A stretch of 25,985 nucleotides of DNA from an uncultured Slackia sp. (GTDB lineage: Bacteria; Actinomycetota; Coriobacteriia; Coriobacteriales; Eggerthellaceae): assembly GCA_934661005.1 (NCBI GenBank), contig CAKUIK010000031.1:1-25985 (forward strand), given 5' to 3'. Numbering within the stretch: position 1 is the first letter of the stretch; the number at the start of each line of letters is the position of its first letter. The notes beneath the pieces are model-generated. The model searched no databases and was not told where the DNA came from. It worked only from the letters and a program-made list of their open reading frames with translations. The translations under genes and the position numbers were made by a program. Of the stretch, positions 23,940-25,985 are shown one piece after another.

Positions 23940-24600
23940 TCTTGCGGATTTTCTTGAGCCAGTTCTTTTTGAAGTAGCCGTACGTGCCGAAGAAGCGGTC
24001 GTATGTTTTGGCCGTTTCACCCGCTTCGAACCTTAACGCCGCCAATTCAAGGGTGCAAATCAAATCGGCCGCCTGCGCGACACGGTAATCTTTAGGACTG
24101 CCATCCTTGTACATAATTGCTTCAGTGGAGAGCGCGTACTCTACGGCATCGTGAAGTGCCTTGGTCACGACTTGTTGGCCGTCATCGTAATAAACCTTGA
24201 CCTTGTCGAACCTCTGGAGATAGTCGAGGTTGTCGAAGACGAAGTTCACCACATCGCGCCTCATCCTGGCCTCAAGAGCTGCACCGTCGCAAAGCTCGCT
24301 CTTCCTGTATGAAAACGTGTGGTACTTGATGGGCATGTGCTGGAGCATAGTGAAGAATGATTGCAATAACCGTTTCCTATCTTGGATATCCATGCCCGCG
24401 TAGTCGTTCTTGGAATACATGAGCGGCGAGGTGTGAAGTGGAATGTTCGGCAGGTCCTTTGCGCGTAAGTCTTTCTCGTAGAGGTCAATGATTCGCGAGA
24501 TGTCGTCAGATTGCTCGTGGAGAACCAAAGTGAGCAGGTAGTATTTCGACTGGGTTCCGCTCTCGCCGGATTCATCGACAAATAGGCTCGCTTCGAGCAT
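23929..24600 (-). CDS. DUF3800-domain protein
   Basis: A 223-residue protein. The N-terminus MLEASLFVDESGESGTQSKY has the DUF3800 signature, where an early Asp-Glu (VDESG) forms part of a putative RNase H-like metal site; further acidic residues occur in KVYYDDGQQ and QAADLICTLE, the latter typical of the family's last motif. A nuclease activity is predicted for the family but not proven; it often occurs near defence and mobile genes. The start at 24600 is set by AAGGAG 7 nt upstream. Codon use is more AT-rich than in the window average, which hints at transfer. It is preceded by an attenuator-like leader with its own promoter. Confidence 0.88.
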   Translation of the reverse strand: MLEASLFVDESGESGTQSKYYLLTLVLHEQSDDISRIIDLYEKDLRAKDLPNIPLHTSPLMYSKNDYAGMDIQDRKRLLQSFFTMLQHMPIKYHTFSYRKSELCDGAALEARMRRDVVNFVFDNLDYLQRFDKVKVYYDDGQQVVTKALHDAVEYALSTEAIMYKDGSPKDYRVAQAADLICTLELAALRFEAGETAKTYDRFFGTYGYFKKNWLKKIRKKLL

Positions 24601-24678
24601 GCGTTTCTCCTTGCGCAAAGACAAAAAATGCCGGGGGACAACCCCCGGCTCTTGGTGGCCCTTCCTTGCGGAAAGACT
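24601..24678 (-). ncRNA. Leader RNA of the DUF3800 gene
   Basis: Transcription from the promoter at 24685-24713 would give a short RNA with a small TTCC-gcaa-GGAA hairpin followed by a strong terminator, all before the DUF3800 start. Families of structured RNAs upstream of DUF3800 genes (DUF3800 motifs) have been described by comparative genomics; whether this one fits any of them I cannot test. Confidence 0.5.
24622..24649 (-). terminator. Intrinsic terminator in the DUF3800 leader
   Basis: On the - strand: GCCGGGGG, loop ttgt, CCCCCGGC, then ATTTTTTG. It is canonical in form and ends 22 bp before the DUF3800 start codon, so it must be regulated or leaky. Confidence 0.85.
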
Positions 24679-24684
24679 AGATTT

Positions 24685-24713
24685 AATATTGCATGTGCAA
24701 TTGCAAAAGGCAA
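24685..24713 (-). promoter_or_regulatory. Promoter and operator of the DUF3800 leader
   Basis: - strand TTGCCT (complement of 24708-24713), 17 bp, AATATT (24685-24690). A palindrome ATTGCA-TG-TGCAAT (24688-24701) overlaps the -10 and spacer, a typical repressor position. Confidence 0.5.
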
Positions 24714-24773
24714 GAGCCAATCCAAAAAAATCGACCTAATGAAACAAGAGTTACTTTTTCAATCAACCGTGAT

Positions 24774-24808
24774 AAAAAGGGGTGCCTTGCGATATGACAA
24801 GACACCCC
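24774..24808 (-). terminator. Intrinsic terminator upstream of the DUF3800 unit
   Basis: - strand: GGGGTG-t-CTTG, 8-nt loop, CAAG-g-CACCCC, then TTTTTATC. It would end a transcript coming from beyond 24810, but no gene is seen there, so a small RNA or a decayed gene may lie upstream. Confidence 0.75.
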
Positions 24809-24907
24809 TGATGGGAAACATGCTTTTGAACGGAGTTGCTTTCGTTTGACCGCCCTTGCATGGGCGTTAAAGAAGGCGACCTTGGGGTTATCAAGGCGTG
24901 GTATGTG

Positions 24908-24927
24908 CGTATGTTTGCAAACATGCG
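24908..24927. repeat. Palindrome around ATGTTTGCAAACAT
   Basis: A perfect 14-bp palindrome (24911-24924), extended to 20 bp with one mismatch. The surrounding 24843-25108 shows no gene; it also has imperfect GTGCGGAAC-xx-GCGGGG direct repeats near 24989 and 25029. Confidence 0.5.
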
Positions 24928-25108
24928 TAGGAATGACTGTTTGGGTTAGGTGCGGGCGCGCATGGGCTTCGCGGAGCATGTTAGGCCGTGCGGAACGCGC
25001 GGGGTTTGCGCGCCGTGCATGGCTGGTGCGGAACATGCGGGGCCCTGTGGCTTATTGTCGAGAGTACTTTTCGATTCGGCGACGTTTCGTGGACGCGATG
25101 GGGTGTGT

Positions 25109-25330
25109 GGCAAAAATCGCATCCATTAGGTCGAATTGCACGTGTCTCGTGCCGGCTAAGCCTCTTTCCCTGTCTATACGTGCTTTCATGACCTGGGGTT
25201 TTGATTGGCATGGAGTGAGTTGCATCATCCTGACCACCCAATTTCGGGCCCAATGTTGCCTAATGGGCGTGATTTTTGCCAAATGAGCGTTCGTTATCTG
25301 CAAAGGGACCTAATCGACGCGATTTTTGAC
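25109..25330. repeat. Three copies of a 22-bp CCTAAT...GATTTTTG repeat
   Basis: Inverted copy at 25109-25130, direct copies at 25259-25280 and 25309-25330, the two direct ones exactly 50 bp apart. Each begins CCTAAT and has GATTTTTG at positions 13-20. An 11-bp part (CATTAGGTCGA) of the inverted copy's surroundings recurs in the DUF3800 upstream region. The stretch shows no gene. Confidence 0.6.
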
Positions 25331-25630
25331 GCAACGCCGCTCGATAAGAGCCCAACCAGCTGCGGGCGACAATCGACTCCGGGCTTGGCAAGAAGTCCGT
25401 GAAAGCCTTTCTCGCACATGCCCCTTGACCTTGCCCCTGTCGCCCCTGTCGCACAGCAGCTGGTTGCGCACGCGGATCCAGCCTGACTGGTGGCGGCCAT
25501 CGCTTCGCTTCGAGTACAGCTCCTTCACCTGCGGGTAGAGCTGTTTCATCACCGCGTTCCCGTCCGAGAAGCGCTCTCGGCTGACGACCTTGCGGAAGCC
25601 GGCGTTCACGCTCTGTCGCTGGGTCCGCAT
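25310..25630 (-). CDS. Doubtful 106-residue open frame
   Basis: The first half (RERFSDGNAVMKQLYPQVKE, then GRHQSGWIRVRNQLLCDRG) reads like protein, but I do not recognise it, the ribosome site is weak, and the frame ends inside the 22-bp repeat. It may be a fragment of a decayed gene. Confidence 0.25.
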   Translation of the reverse strand: MRTQRQSVNAGFRKVVSRERFSDGNAVMKQLYPQVKELYSKRSDGRHQSGWIRVRNQLLCDRGDRGKVKGHVRERLSRTSCQARSRLSPAAGWALIERRCVKNRVD

Positions 25631-25682
25631 GCCTGCCGCGCGGTTTGCCGACTGCGGGCCGCCGCGCGGTTTTTTGCGTTCG

Positions 25683-25985
25683 CTACTCGGGTTTGGCCGG
25701 CGGAGTGTTGCCGTTGCCCTGGCCTTGGCTGCCCGTGCCGCCCGAGCTGCTCGCCGACACGTCGACGGCTTCGCCCGCGCTCGCGTTTTCGCCGTCATAT
25801 TCGACGCCATTCGCATAGAGCTTGTGCCCGTTGAGATTGATGCTTCCCTGCACGCAGGTGAGACTCGTGATGTACGAATCGCCGGTGAGCGTCCAAGTAC
25901 TGTTCGCGTGGTAGCGTCGAAAAAGTTGGTGTAAGCCGTTCCAGCGAGGTGCCACCCAAGGCGGCCCGAGCGAACGGCGATTCGA
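25683..25985 (-). pseudogene. C-terminal end of a surface beta-helix-type protein, frameshifted
   Basis: The last 80 residues read NSTWTLTGDSYITSLTCVQG, then INLNGHKLYANGVEYDG and a Ser/Gly/Gln-rich tail, a C-terminus I associate with large beta-helix cell-surface proteins of gut bacteria. Upstream the matching sequence (AGTAYTNFFDATT) is in a different frame; one added base near 25904-25910 would join them as ...DATTANSTWTLTGDS. The gene is therefore frameshifted, or the assembly has a one-base error. It runs off the right end of the window. Confidence 0.6.

Overview
The window looks like chromosomal DNA from a high-GC Gram-positive anaerobe of the Coriobacteriia, most likely family Eggerthellaceae. 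This is inferred from GC-rich codon use with strong AAGGAG-type ribosome sites, an ETF plus FAD-dependent reductase module of the kind common in that family, a Gram-positive (CGAAC-N4-GTTYG) SOS box before ruvA, and intergenic repeats of an unusual type. I could not run a database search, so the taxonomy is inference. I saw no tRNA or rRNA gene, no CRISPR array and no intact insertion sequence.

Layout. (1) 64-7396: a reductive metabolism module on the + strand: a NarL/LuxR-type regulator, ETF beta and alpha subunits, a soluble FAD_binding_2 flavoprotein, an SDR-family protein and a nitroreductase. Copies of a near-identical repeat (64-536 and 7002-7396) lie on both sides of it. The flavoprotein and SDR resemble, from memory, the tetrahydrodaidzein and dihydrodaidzein reductases of equol-forming Eggerthellaceae, but the SDR has lost the YxxxK pair. 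ETF would pass electrons to the flavoprotein, acting on an unknown unsaturated or hydroxylated substrate. (2) 7534-16584: a large protein that combines sigma-70-like regions 2, 3 and 4 with a C-terminal FHA domain (+ strand) faces a - strand operon. That operon encodes two coiled-coil proteins, a four-helix membrane protein, a lipoprotein with vWA-like and OmpA-like domains, a Ser/Thr kinase with Sel1-like repeats, and a small protein. A 38-residue zinc ribbon gene lies upstream, and it shares a conserved 37-bp promoter-proximal element with the operon. I read this as an undescribed envelope-to-transcription phospho-signalling system: envelope sensor, then kinase, then FHA/sigma protein. (3) 16646-17467: a minisatellite, a third diverged repeat element, and unassigned DNA. 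(4) 17468-20967: an AAA ATPase/PD-(D/E)XK (DUF234) gene behind a strong palindromic operator, a metallophosphoesterase and a Tat-exported probable lipoprotein. (5) 21324-23788: ruvA-ruvB behind an SOS box, then a small DUF6483-like gene with a hairpin over its ribosome site. (6) 23929-25985: a DUF3800 gene with an attenuator-like leader RNA, a repeat-rich stretch without clear genes, and the frameshifted C-terminal end of a surface beta-helix protein.

The most noteworthy items are the sigma/FHA-kinase-OmpA locus with its shared promoter element, the 26-bp nested inverted repeat family, the equol-type module between long direct repeats, and the DUF3800 leader RNA.
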